This document shows positions 43,491 to 55,070 of a DNA stretch of 64,000 nt, in pieces. Within the stretch, counting starts at the first letter, position 1. The number at the start of each line of letters is the position of its first letter. Below the pieces are notes generated by a model. It had not been told where the DNA came from, did not search any database, and was given only the letters and a program-made list of their open reading frames with translations. Source of the stretch: Micromussa lordhowensis (Eukaryota; Cnidaria; Anthozoa; Scleractinia; Lobophylliidae); contig OZ026596.1 of assembly GCA_964020085.1 (NCBI GenBank), forward strand, positions 14,175,340 to 14,239,339, read 5' to 3'. Made by a program: the position numbers and the translations under genes.

Positions 43491-44131
43491 AAGAGGCTAG
43501 CGAGTTCTTTCCCCTTTGTCTGTCTCGGCTTCTTAGTTGCAAGCCAGTTGCAACTGGCAGGTTCCATAGCACCGAGGTGTTCTGGTAGAGGGTCACTGAG
43601 ACTGGCGATGGATTGATAACACAGACTGGCACCATGTCATCTTTAGGCTGCGCCAGCACTCGGACCAACAAGGGATAATGTCATTCGGCAAAACCTGCAG
43701 GTGGCTCCACTACCCCTAGTACACTATCACCACACACAGCCCCCTTAAACTTAGCTGGCAATATCAACTCATGATGACCTGGGACCACAACAGTTTCTGC
43801 CAAACTTATTCGAAAAACTTTTGAGGATTCATTTTTACCCTTGAGGCCCACGACCTCTTTTCCAATTTTAATTGATCATCCTTTTAGGTCAATTGTGCAA
43901 TTATGCTTACCATCTATCCCAAGCAATCATTTTTGCGCCACATCGGCCGCCACCAACACTGGGTGAGCAACACTCACCCACCAAGAAAAATTTCCAACTC
44001 ACATTTTCCCTTAATGTCTAATGGTTCGCCATTTGCACAAGGAACACTATGATTTCCTATAACAGCTTTGACATCTTTAACCTTTGGGGTCGACCCAAGT
44101 TTCCCGACCGATGCTTGACCCGCAGCCTCGA

Positions 44132-44690
44132 TCACGACTTGTTTCCTGACCCCGCAGATGTTTGTTTACAATCTGCCATAAAATGCCCCTTTTTATGGCA
44201 CTTGAAACAAAGCTGAAAACGAAGATCCCTCACATAACTCACATTCAGTCCCAGTCCCCAAACGTTTCGCTTTGGCTTGCTTGACGGCTGTTGTTGTTGC
44301 TGCTGTTGCACAAAGTTGACCATCTGGTTCATAGCAGCTGTATTTTGCTTGATGAACTCCAGTAGTTTGCTATTCTCGCCCTTCGACAACTCCTGTACGA
44401 CTCGAGTCGACCGAACTTTGCCACGACGCAACTCAGCCTCATACATTGCCTCGATCTGCAAGGCGCAACTGACTGCTTCATTGAGCGTTTTTGGACCAGA
44501 CTCTCGGAGTTTCATCCATATTTCTCAATCCCACAACGCATCGATAAATTGGTCTTTAGCGAGGCTATCTTGCAAATCAGGCACTGCCTCCAGATAGGCT
44601 CGGCTGACGAGTCTCTTCAATGAACTGGCGAGATCTGGCAACTTTTCACCCCACTTGGATCTTCAATCCCACCGCTGCCACTGGTGTAGT
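44132..44690 (-). pseudogene. Gypsy gag with CCHC zinc knuckle
   Basis: The frame 44515-44132 contains a helical gag segment (TLNEAVSCALQIEAMYEAEL), a glutamine run, and CFKCHKKGHFMADC, a Cx2Cx4Hx4C knuckle that binds the RNA genome. Upstream gag sequence to about 44690 is interrupted by a stop near 44525. Confidence 0.82.
44670..44690 (-). promoter_or_regulatory. Probable primer binding site (tRNA-Leu)
   Basis: On the minus strand, just inside the 5' LTR, TGGCAGCGGTGGGATT is complementary to the 3' end of animal tRNA-Leu (AAG/UAG type) as I remember it. It lies four bases inside the LTR boundary; the bases opposite CCA are imperfect. Confidence 0.5.
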
Positions 44691-44694
44691 AGAA

Positions 44695-45109
44695 TTACGG
44701 CCAAGGGTTGATTAGCGTCGAACTGTTTTGTTGCTTGGGCGAATACTGGGCTTATCACGAGCTCACACATGGAGTGAAGAACACTTGACTACTGTACAAT
44801 CAACTCAATCTCCTTTATTGCTTGAATCAAGGTTCTTATATGCATGATGGTAGATTACTTATATGTGTTACAAAATAGAGAAGGTAGTAAGAGTTTCCTT
44901 TGGCATAAACAACTTAATTACGACATAACCACAATTTTACAGATATGGGTAAACAATTACCTAAGTCAGCAGGAAGTGTTCCTACACGTTTTAGAACAGA
45001 ACGCACGCAAAGGCTTATAAAGATCATATTTCTAGCTGTAATTATGTAATCAAAGCTTATCCTAAAATTGTTTGTCAAGGCTTGTCACACTATGCTCAAC
45101 TTTAGAACA
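44695..45109 (-). mobile_element. Gypsy 5' LTR (415 bp)
   Basis: Begins TGTTCTAAAG and ends CTACTACA on the minus strand. It lacks an ~80-bp stretch (corresponding to about 40405-40470) present in the 3' LTR and shows scattered substitutions. Confidence 0.88.
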
Positions 45110-45629
45110 ATTATTTGTTTGCCTATTTCAGTGTCCTCAATTAGTACAGGAAGTGCTAAACACTTCAACACTTAAATGAAGGGATTTAATTATTTTGACT
45201 TCAACTTTAAATGACACAATACAGCTGTATATCATAATTATTACTGAGTGAGTAAAATGTGAACACTTTGATTTGATTCTGACAGGTTGATTATGTACTG
45301 TCCAATCACAAAAAAGTTCAGGACATGTGAGCAAACCTCAAAACCACAAGCTAATTACTGTTGTTTTAATATATGGTTTAGTTTCTCATTTCAACACAAT
45401 AATGTTCTATACATGTAAATATTTTTGGTGTTCGTGGTTTTCTGAGTTTCACAGCAAAATTAATATTTGAACATACAGTACATGTAGTTAATCACAAGTT
45501 ACACAGATTCACCTACTATAGATTTATTACTTCAAATAAACTCTGCTATCATAATAACCAGACCTTAAAACCAAGACACCTGTGCTATCTACCATGTAAA
45601 CATGTCAGTAAATCAGATTGAGTATATAC

Positions 45630-45759
45630 CTTGTCGTGAGTGACGTTTGCATTTGCAGTTTAAACCATGAAATGGTGCAGGTAAGGTCAACTGGCTTGTT
45701 TCCTTTATGGAATAAAGACTCAGTGTCTGAATCTGTCATGGAGGTAGTTTTCAGCATGG
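45630..45759 (-). CDS. BLTP2: BLTP2 exon
   Basis: The acceptor is ctattcacag and the donor GTATAT; 130 bp, phase 1 in and phase 2 out. It encodes MLKTTSMTDSDTESLF, then GNKPVDLTCTISWFKLQ and MQTSLTT. It matches the family's LLNLTLEVSTAKLTAF position and splices in frame to the exon at 39659-39770. Confidence 0.78.
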
Positions 45760-46229
45760 CTGTGAATAGTACAAAGAAATAATGGCAATTAATTAAACAG
45801 CAATAAACCAAGTCCACAGCAGACTTAATTTTCTCCCTATTCAGACTATGTAGGGGGACGAGTAATCAAAGAGTTCTAACAATCCTTGAAATTATTTGAA
45901 ATTCAAGAACTGAGACGAAATGTATTCCCTGTTTTGTTTCTATGTGCTGTTGCCAGGCCCTGTTGCACTTTGTCGGCAAAGAGTTTGAAACAAGGAGCAT
46001 GGTGCTTTGTGGTTAGGTAGGCTGCATAGCAAGTGTTCTTGTATGAACACTCAGCATTCTGGCCATGACAAATTGGGTCAAGAGCAAAAAATATTGACAA
46101 AGTTACCTCTGGCTCTGCTTTTGTTTGTTCTTGCCCCTTGTTTTGTATGAGCAGACTTAACTCACTCACCCTTTACTATGGAAACACTTGCTATACTGGT
46201 TAATGGTTAGGTTGCATTCTGATTTTTGA

Positions 46230-46993
46230 GTGCTATTCATAGGCCCACAACACCATGGGCACCCACTCTGATGGGCACCTCACTCAAGTCAAGGGGGATC
46301 TCTTGGGGACGAGGCAGTTATTGTGTAACAGGTTATAAAAGCTATGAAATTACTAACGTTATGAAATTCTTTATTTCTAAATCATCTTAATCCATTGGTT
46401 GTCAAATTGAAAAAACAAGAAGCTCTAGCAGGCTTAAAACTGGGTTATTACCAGGGCTAAACAAAATTACATCTTTAACTGGTAAACAATAGTTGCCAAA
46501 TGCAAATCTTGTCATAAAATCAAATAGAAGAGACACAATCGGTATGCATACATAATGTACTCAATGCTCAAAGGCTTGCAATGCATTATAGGGAGATTTC
46601 GAACAGGGGTAGCCATTTCGAAGATTCTTAAGTGTGTAATTAGTGTGCCTTAAAAAAATCCAACATGGCAATCCAGTTGGCGATCAAAGAATCTTGGGTT
46701 TGTTTTAATATTCTGTATCTATTAGAATAAATTGTATCTTTCATCCACAAGTAATGTCATTTTCCTTTGAGGTTAAAAGGTTGATGAAAGAAATGGTGAG
46801 TCTCCCACTGGTGACCAATTCTTAACATCTCGTAGCCAACACTCGATTTTTGGTCGCATTGACGACCAGTGAGCTGCAATTTCAAGCCCTGATTGGTTAT
46901 TCACTTTTCTGTTAAAAAGACAATTAAGTAAAATGTTTTTTTCAACCAAAACAAGATTCAATATCTTTAAAAAATGTGACATTCCCCATGCTA
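46230..46993. repeat. Duplicated segment, copy 1 (left of the inserted element)
   Basis: The words ataggcccacaacac, ggcagttattgt, aatcatcttaat and gtgacattcc recur in order at 50920-51190. The second copy lacks the insertion at 46994-48489. Confidence 0.7.
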
Positions 46994-48489
46994 CAATACC
47001 GCTCAAATGTAAGTTACCACCTCATTTCCCGGGGGACAATTCTTGTTTCCTGCAAGAGCAGTCTCGTTTCTCTCAAGAATCACTGAGGCGTTCAGTATGG
47101 AATATATTACTTGTAAGACGCCGGTTTCCATGTAAAAGGTCACTACCAAAGTGGTGGAACCGACCGACGAGACAACAAAAAAAACAACACTTCACGGTAA
47201 TCATTGGCAAGCTTGAAAATGATTTTGATTTATCCGGTTTTATTTGGCACAATTGGATGTTTCAAACGCAAAAATAGTCCAAATTTACAGAAGGAGTGTT
47301 TTATTGAAGTTCTCTCGCTGTGCTGTTAACATTCATTTAACTTTTGACAGGGAAATGTTTTCTCTCGGCACGCGCTCGCAAGACAATTGAGAAAGCTCTT
47401 TGAAATTTCATGGCATGCCGGCGAGCTTCGAAAAGTATTCAATATCTCTGGTTCTATTTGGCACAATTGGATGATTCAAACGCTGAAATAGTCGAAATTT
47501 AAAGAAAGTGTTTTATTGAAGGTCTTACGATGCACAGTTAGCATTCATTTATTTCTTAACAGGGAAAAGTTTGCTCTAGGCATACAAAATTTCACAGCAT
47601 GCCGGTGAGCTTTGAAAAGTATTTGATATCTCTGGTTCTAGTTGGCTTCACTTTGTGAATAAACAGTTAACTTAGATTACGTGTTCGAATCTTGGCTTCG
47701 CATGTAAATACTAGAACCAGATACAAGGTCAATCGAGGCTTTGTGTTCGTTGTGGCTTTACATTGTGAATAAAATGTTATCGTAGATTACGTGTTCAAAG
47801 TGTGGCTTCGCATATGAATACTAGAACCAAATAATTATAAATTGAGGCTTCATGTTCAAAAGCGTTGCGGCTTCACTTTGTCCATAAAAAGTTATCGTAG
47901 ATTACGTGTTCGAAGTGTGGCTTTGCATGTGAATACTAGAACCAAATACAAAGTCAATCGAGGCTTCGTGTTCAAAAGCATTGAGGTTTCACTTTGTGAA
48001 CAAAAAGTTATCGTGGATTACGTGTTCAAAGCGTGGCTTCGCATGTGAATACACAACCCAAATAATTATTAAGTCAATCGAGGCTTTAAACTATACATGA
48101 GCATGGTGGTGCCGACGTAGATATCCAACACAAAGTTTCATCTTTAACTCCGACGCACAGTGAAAACAAATGCCGATCAAGTCGATCAATACATGTAAAA
48201 CAAAAATTACCCACTGAGCGGCAAAAATATTGAACTCCAGTTGCACGCTTCCGATGCTTATCTCACCGAAAAAATCAACGATACGACACGTGTCCACTCA
48301 ACGATTTTCTCCACACATGACAATTCTTGCAAACAACCGTTGATACAGAAGAGGTACTTCCAGTGCACTCGTGAGAAATTTCTTGTTTCTCGCGAGTGAT
48401 TTCTCGTTTCCTGTGAGACGAGTCTCATTTCTTGCGAGACAAGTCTTGTTTCTCCTGAGACGGTGGTAACTTACATTTAAGCGGTACTG
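46994..48489. mobile_element. TA-flanked non-autonomous DNA element with ~115-bp tandem repeats
   Basis: The left end CAATACCGCTCAAATG and the complement of the right end CAGTACCGCTTAAATG continue as matching TIRs through taagttaccacc (about 28 bp). TA lies at 46992-46993 and 48490-48491. Inside are a ~220-bp duplicated unit (about 47210-47640) and four ~115-bp units (47643-48085). The right subterminal zone repeats gagac-agtct-gtttct words. No transposase was seen. The paralogous segment near 51190 shows the unoccupied site. Confidence 0.82.
47643..48085 (+). repeat. Tandem repeat, four units of 111-116 bp
   Basis: Units start at 47643, 47754, 47869 and 47985 (ggcttcactttgtgaat and variants), each with gattacgtgttcgaa and gcatgtgaatac words. 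It lies inside the TA-flanked element. Confidence 0.85.
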
Positions 48490-48689
48490 TACATGTGTTA
48501 CATGCATAATGTGATTTGTGTCAGGTTTAAAAAGGTCAAATGCATACATGCAAAATAAATTTCTATTGTGGAATATCAGAGAAAAAAAAACAAATACAAG
48601 TTTTCCTTTTTCCGTTCTTCTATTGCATTTGCTCTTTCTTACTATCCCTGTAGATGTGTGGAAAGTGTGGAAGTAGAACTCGTAAACAA

Positions 48690-49146
48690 TGGGGTTTCTG
48701 TAAAGGAGTGTCTTCTGTTGACATGGCAATATCAATAACCAAAAACTGGAAGCCAGCCCTTGATAATGGCCATTCCATTTTTGCCATGTTTATAGATTTC
48801 TAAAAGGCCCTGGATGCTGTTTCCCATAGTATTCTTTCAAAAAACTCCATTTCAGGCTAGTAAATGAAGGGATTATGGATTACCTCGCAAACTGGTCGCA
48901 ACTCAAGGCTGTTAATTGGTGCAATTCCCAGCCTGGTGATGCTCTCTCCTTGGACCAAGATTGTATACAATTTTTGTCAATGATCTCCCAGAATGCCTGG
49001 ACTCCTCTGGCGATGTTTATCTGTACGCTGACGACACTACTTTATATTGTCTAGGTCAAAATGTTGATGAAGTTGTCAACTCCCTTAATCAAATGCTAGA
49101 CAATATTGTTATGGAGTGTATACCCAGCCCATTTTATGAAGCTTGA
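48690..49146 (+). pseudogene. LINE reverse transcriptase fragment
   Basis: Broken frames give QWGFCKGVSSVDMAIS, FAMFIDF followed by a stop and KALDAVSHSIL (motif A region), then FVNDLPECLDSSGDVYLYADDTTLY (motif C YADD) and VVNSLNQMLDNI. The span between is short and frameshifted. The family is CR1-related or similar. Confidence 0.75.
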
Positions 49147-49149
49147 ATA

Positions 49150-49935
49150 GACGTAGAGGTAGAGTACTACACCACTACACTTTTATCACTGATCACTTTG
49201 TACTTAGTCAGAACCTACATCCTCTCGCATGATAGGCACCAAAAATCGATTTAGGTGGAAATATCCGTGTTAATTCTGGTGAAGACCGGTGTAAATGAGT
49301 ATGTTTTTTATGATCTTTTTCTTGTCTGAGGGTAGAGGATTATAGTCAAGCACTAATGGTAGCATGTTTTTGTTAGCCTTGATTTTTTACTTAAGGAGTT
49401 TGCATCTCTCTATGTTTAAAGCTTCATCAAATTGTGCATCAACTTTGTAATTTTGCGTTTTAAGGTATCCTTTGTCCTCTTCACTCTTTTTGACTAAAGA
49501 TTCCTCTGTGGAACAATTACGCTTTATTCGCAATGCTAGGGAATGGCTTGTTTACAATGAAAGGGATGTGAACTTGAAAAAGGCAAATATAGGCGACTAT
49601 CTGTGAGCTTAGCATAGATATTGGTGTAAATGAAGTAGTCCTGGATACTCTCAGAGTAAACCAGCTCAAACCTGATAGTGGGATATAGAGAATTGATGTA
49701 CTTGGTAAATTCCAGTAATCTAGGTACACCATAAGTCCAAAGTTCGAAAATATATTGTATACATTGTCTAAATCCCCAATATATAATAAGCTTACTGTTC
49801 AAATTGTGATTACTAAGTAAACAAATGCAAGTCAACTCTAATCTGGTAATTTATTTCACTTTTAAATATCTAAAACACAAGTGTACATAAAATAAATAGT
49901 GTGTTAATGAAGTTCATATTCAAACTGAAGCAAAA
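49150..49935. other. Intron, nothing recognised
   Basis: Overlapping minus-strand frames near 49517-49835 lack splice borders and motifs. Confidence 0.4.
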
Positions 49936-49946
49936 AACCTACTTAC

Positions 49947-50225
49947 TCTCGGATTCAAGACCTGGAGTCAGGCCGAGGTTGCAGCCAGAGACCGAGTAGC
50001 TTGGAGGAGGAAGATTAATGGCCCCATTCTCCACGTGGAGAGAAGGGATAGATGACTCACCATTAAAGCGTAAAAATTTATTTCGAATGATGGCTTTGCT
50101 GTCAACTGATTGCTGAATGACCTCATCAAAGACATTCCAAAATTTTAGTCCAAATTTAAAGCAATAAAATATTACCATCTTGTTTCTGGACGTTTTGAGG
50201 GCAGTCACCTTCTGTCTGTGATTTA
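49947..50225 (-). CDS. BLTP2: Probable BLTP2 exon, 5' border uncertain
   Basis: A long minus-strand open frame ends at a perfect donor GTAAGT (after 49947) at phase 1, which fits the two-base start of the exon at 45630-45759. It encodes FGLKFWNVFDEVIQQSVD, FLRFNGESSIPSLHVENG and GCNLGLTPGLESE. Similarity to the family is weak (a YLYQHVLATLQ-like position). Acceptor candidates lie at about 50110-50225. Confidence 0.5.
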
Positions 50226-50919
50226 TGATTTTTTTCAAACTCATTCAGTTTATAAGCGCCGCTGAATTTGAATTCCTGGTCTCCGAAGGAGAAATTTTAA
50301 ACTTCTGAAGGTTCAGGCAATGAATGTTGGCTTATAGAAGTATAATAGCTCCTCTACAACCTGCACTGAACACATGCCAAGTCTATGAGGTGGCTTACAC
50401 AAGGAAAATAACTCCCATGTCCTGGCTTGTACATGTATGAATACACCTGAAAGTGAATCAACAAAGTAAATGGGTTTTGTTATTTGTTGGAAATTACGAA
50501 GCTAGATATTCAACATGTAAAATAAATGATAAAATACCAAACACAAAAGCAAGTTCAAAATGAAAAATGACTTACCTTGAAAACTAAAAGCCGGGGATAA
50601 AATTGAAACTCTCCGGCTACACATGAACATTTAAACCTTGCATAAACATGGTAAAAAAGCCAGTGGTGATCCGATGGCGAATGCGTGGGTGATTGTCAAC
50701 GTCACTGTCGCTACACTCATTAAAACGAGTTTGATTTCCTTCCATGTTAACTGAAGAAAAGAAAAATTGAAATTCTTGGGCAGACTGCTTTTCCTCGACG
50801 GAAACAATCAGAGGACAAAATTAATATCGACAAGGACGGGGGTTATTGCATGATAACTGTCCCGCGAAGTAGCCAATAAAATCACGCGAAAATTAATGGG
50901 TGGGTTATAAACATGTCTA

Positions 50920-51375
50920 TAGGCCCACAACACTCTTGGGGATGAAGCAGTTATTGTATCAAAGTTTACTACCAATATAAAATTCTGTATTTTTTAATCA
51001 TCTTAATACATTGGCTGTCACAGCACTGCTTAAAATTTGGATTATTAAGGTATTGATATTTAGCCGAAACTGTAACAAGAAGCTCTAACAAACCAGGACA
51101 TCAATTATTAATTTCTTTTGTTAAAAAGAAAATTGTAAAATTGCTTTTTGAACAGAATATGTATTGAAAAAAAAGTGACATTCCAGATGCTATATGAATT
51201 ACACTTAGATTAGGTCTTAAAAATGGGTCATGTCCATTACTGAGTCTCAAAAGGTCATATGCTAACATGCAAAATAAATTTCTATTGGTAATCTGTTTTT
51301 CAAAGAAATGATCAAATACAAGTTTTACTTTTTCCGTTTTCTGTTGCGTTATCCCTTTCTTACTATCCAGTTGTA
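50920..51375. repeat. Duplicated segment, copy 2 (unoccupied site)
   Basis: Aligns with 46230-46993 and then with 48490-48660 (gcaaaataaatttctattg, caaatacaagttt, ctttttccgtt). It therefore bridges the insertion site of the element at 46994-48489. Confidence 0.7.
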
Positions 51376-52049
51376 GTTTTTTATGGTTACAGTGCTATGC
51401 CTCTTTTACCACATTTTTTATCTCTAAGAGTGCCTGCTTCAGCAACACAGCTGACAGGGTTTTTTGTGAGCTGTTCTTCACAATTACCAATTTTAAGAAG
51501 CAAACAAGTCTGGGTATCCTGCTGCAACATATACCGACTTTTCTGACAGACGGCCAACAAATAGCCAACAGTCAGCCCACAGGTTTTTTCAGGACCTGTT
51601 CTTCACAGTTATCAATGTTTTAAGGAACCAGCACATCTGGGATTAGGAGTCATGACAGATTACTTCATTGTTTCCCAAGTGGGATGTCTGTGTATGCTGC
51701 TGTATCATATGCCAACCTTTCAGCTCTTGGCCATCCTGCATTACTTCTGTTATTCTGTCATGAATGGCCATGTGTGCAGTAGGGTCCCAGTTTATCATCA
51801 CTTCTTTAACAGATATCAAGCATGTCTTAAAGATAAAAGGCAGACAAAAATAAAACTTAGAAAACAGAATAATGTCAAGTTAATCAAACTCCTGCTTAGT
51901 GTATAGATCAAAAGCCAGAGTTTCCACTAAAAAGCAACATTTGCTTAATTAATAAATGCATTATGTCTAATCAATCATCAATCATCTTTTTTGGCCCACA
52001 AATTAGTTTCATTTAGGATATTACTTTAAATACATCGTAGGTTGATTAA

Positions 52050-52436
52050 ACACGGAGCGAGCCTATAAATGAAGGCTGAGCAGCTCAGCCCGTCCATCAC
52101 AAATTGGAATACTCTGCTTTGATTGGCTTATTCACCCAGGCGTGTCAAACTCCCGTGAAATTCGCACAAAGTAATATTCCGGGCAACTGCACAAGGGAAG
52201 GTTTTTCGTTTGTTTGCTTTCTTTGTAAAAAGGTCTGCGAAAACAAAAAGAATGGCATCTACAGAAGAAGAATTTAGACAGTTATTGTACTTCATATACA
52301 TACATTTTAACTTCTTATTTTTGTTGTTTCACTTGCGAAAGCATATCGATTGTTTTCGAGTTGTTTACTCAACGTAAATGCTGTGTTTCAGGCAACAAAG
52401 TGCAAACCACTGACCTTTTATAGGCTTGCTCCGTGT
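52050..52436. mobile_element. TTAA-flanked MITE, 387 bp
   Basis: TTAA at 52046-52049 and 52437-52440; ends ACACGGAGCGAGCCTATAAA and its near-perfect complement. It is non-coding. A solo end of the same family lies at 27334. Confidence 0.8.
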
Positions 52437-52544
52437 TTAATAAAAATAAGAAGGAAAGTCATTGTTAAAAGAAAGAGCCTAGAGGCTAAAGGAATCGTAA
52501 GGTTTTCGAGTCAGCCCCTACATCTATAACCATTTAGAGTTATT

Positions 52545-52852
52545 TTAATAAAAAAAGAGCAACAAGGAAAGAAAACAAATAATGCTCGATGAACTGAGGT
52601 CTTTCAAGTAATAAGGGATATCACGCCAGAGGTCTATTGCCTGATAGGAAAACGTTTGTTTTCCAGTGTTAGTACGAGGGCGTGGTTTACAGAAGTTTTG
52701 CTTCGATGCATACTTTGTGTTGTGTGTATGCCGACAACTAACATATTGTAAAAAGCTATCAAACAGGCTTGGTAGATGCCCTTTATCCCATAAATGCGTA
52801 AACTTTAAAGCATGGAGACAGTAAACATTATTCACTGTTAGGACGTCCATCT
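52545..52852 (-). pseudogene. LINE C-terminal fragment
   Basis: The frame reads LTVNNVYCLHALKFTHLW, HNTKYASKQNFCKPRPRT and NTGKQTFSYQAIDLW. This is the HN-RY/K-RT-GKQ C-terminal tail found after the thumb in several non-LTR retrotransposons. The rest is absent. Confidence 0.7.
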
Positions 52853-52989
52853 AGAAGGTTTAAGAAAGGGAGAGCACTTTCTGTGTAAGGTCCAGACGTA
52901 CCGGTAGTTGCGAAAAACATTAATCTTAGAACTGTATTTTGTTTGGATTGCAGCCTTATTTACCCTCACTCAAAATATATCTGTTATTC

Positions 52990-55070
52990 CACAAAAGTTG
53001 ATTTGTCATATCTTCCTTCATAAGAAAACACTTCCTTCCTTTTGAGAAAGGACCATGCATCCAGGCAGTCTATGTAGAACCCAGGCATAGATATGGGCAA
53101 GCTACGGCAGTCAAAATGTCACTGCAAAATGAACTTTCCTCCTATTTTTTCCAAATAGTAACTCAACAAAATTTTCCAGGGACTAGTATAATCATCAATA
53201 TACTTCTTCAAACACACAATTCTTTGTGCTCGAATCATAGATTCTAGATCCATCATCATTAACCCTCCATATTCAATGTCATTTATCAAAGTGAACCGTT
53301 TAATCTTATCCTTCCCTTTCCAAATAAATTAAAAAATTCTTTGTTTGCTGTCTGTAAAAGATCATTCAAAACATGAATAAGGGAGGCTTTAGACATAAAT
53401 TTCGGAATGGCAAATGATTTGACAATTTGTATTTTCCCAATAAGAGTAAGCCCTCTCCATTTCCATATACTTAATGTTCTTTTAATACTGTAGATTGTAG
53501 GATCACTTCAAAATTAGCCTTTTTCCTAGAAAACGCATCGTAATCAAAATGCACACCCAAGATTTGAATTGAGAGCTTAAATTCACGAGGGAACCATTCA
53601 CACAGGTTATGAACCCCCAACCGAAAGAATTCTGTCTTTTCTTCGTTCAATTTTAAACTGAAAATTTTGAAAAACATTCCAGACTGGAACTCAAACGCTG
53701 GTAGGAAGACTACATGCCATAACTTCTAAACTAAGAATGAATAAAAGAGGGGATAAGGGATCCCCTTGTCTTACCCTCCCCTTTCCAACACTGAAATAGT
53801 TTGTTGCAAAACCATTATTTATGATGCAGCTCAAGACATTTGAATAGAAAGTTTGAATCCATTGAATAAAGGATGGTCCAAAATTAAAAGTATGAAGGAA
53901 TTTATGATCCATGGAATCAAATGCTTTTTCAAACTCGATTGTTACTAAAATACCAGACTGCTCACTTTGTTTTGTATATTCTAATACATCATCAATAGTC
54001 CTGACAGTATCAAAGATCGATCTACCTTTCATATACGCATTTTGGTTGTAGTGGATCAAGTCAGGCAAAATGTGTTCTAGTTGTTTAGCTAACACCTTAG
54101 AAGCTATTTTGGTGTCAACATTAATAAGAGAAATTGGTCTCCAGTTTTTGATCAGCCTTTTGTCTTTTCCTTTCTTTTCTAGTAAAATAATAACTGCTTG
54201 CTTCTGAGAAACTCTCCATAATTATGAGCATAATTGAAAGAGTTTACTAAATGTTTTCCAAGAATAGGCCAAACGGCTAGATAAAACTCCACTCCACTTA
54301 AAACATTCACTGACAGTCAAAGTTTCCTCACATTTCCCTTTCTGTACTTCAAAAAGTTTGGGTACGGAAACCTTCTTGAGAAAGGAGTCTGTCAAGGACT
54401 CGCTTCCTCGAGAGCAATTTGCCTGGTAAAGATTACAGTAGAAACCTTTGAGCTCATCCATAATTGTTTTTGGATTCGTTGTCAGAGACTTATCCTCTCT
54501 TATTATCTTTCGGATTGTACTTTTTTACCCCTAGAGCTCTCCAAATTTAAAAAATACCTGTTACTTTTCTCCCCTTGTTCATATGACCTGGCCCTCTAAA
54601 TCTGCCATTTCGGCCTTTCTTTCCCTTGCTTTACATTTGCTATAAGAAACTGTATCTTGTCGAATTTTGTACTTAACAAGGTCTCAAAACAGTCTGGGAT
54701 CTTCAATATCTTTGAATTCTTCGACCCAGACCTCATATCTACTATTAATTAAAGTAATGTAGTCCTTATCATCTAATAAACTTGCGTTAAACTTCCAGAA
54801 AGAGGGTCCACGTATATGTTCCTCTATTCCATTAATCGACAGTAGAATCGCTGAGTGATCTGACTTAATGGAAGGAACAATTTTCACACTTTTCAATCTC
54901 CTCTTACAGAGCATTGTCAACTAACCAAAAATAAAGCCTTCTTTGAATTATTGGTGTTTTCCAAATGTCAACTAAATCCCGCAATAAGCAAAATAATGTT
55001 CTCACCATTCAAGTTATAATCCAGCAGGGATTAGATTGGATTTAAGACTCCATCAATGAATAGTTTATCA
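52990..55070 (-). pseudogene. Tx1/L1-like LINE ORF2 (endonuclease C-terminus and reverse transcriptase), degraded
   Basis: On the minus strand: SIKSDHSAILLSING and GPSFWKFNASLLDDKDY (nuclease end, about 54920-54690); the linker ELKGFYCNLYQ (54461); then KNWRPISLINVDTKIASK, NQNAYMKGRSIFDTVR, TIEFEKAFDSMDHKF (motif A) and GRVRQGDPLSPLLF (motif B) at 54200-53690. The motif C segment is lost at about 53690. The connection region (LNEEKTEFFRLG) continues to 53471, with scraps to about 53000. The front of the nuclease is deleted. Confidence 0.85.

Larger units (their letters stand above)
40072..45109 (-). mobile_element. Ty3/gypsy LTR retrotransposon, complete in structure, decayed in sequence
   Basis: It has two LTRs, a primer binding site next to the 5' LTR, gag with a zinc knuckle, then protease, RT, RNase H and integrase in gypsy order, and a polypurine tract. 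It is inserted in a BLTP2 intron and interrupts a SINE. LTR lengths differ (498 and 415 bp) and no matching target duplication was found, so one end may have been rearranged. Confidence 0.9.

Noticed and set aside
48298..48735. 145-codon minus-strand ORF
   Set aside because: It spans the end of a TIR element and unrelated flank; much of it is the repeated gagacaagtct motif. No coding evidence.
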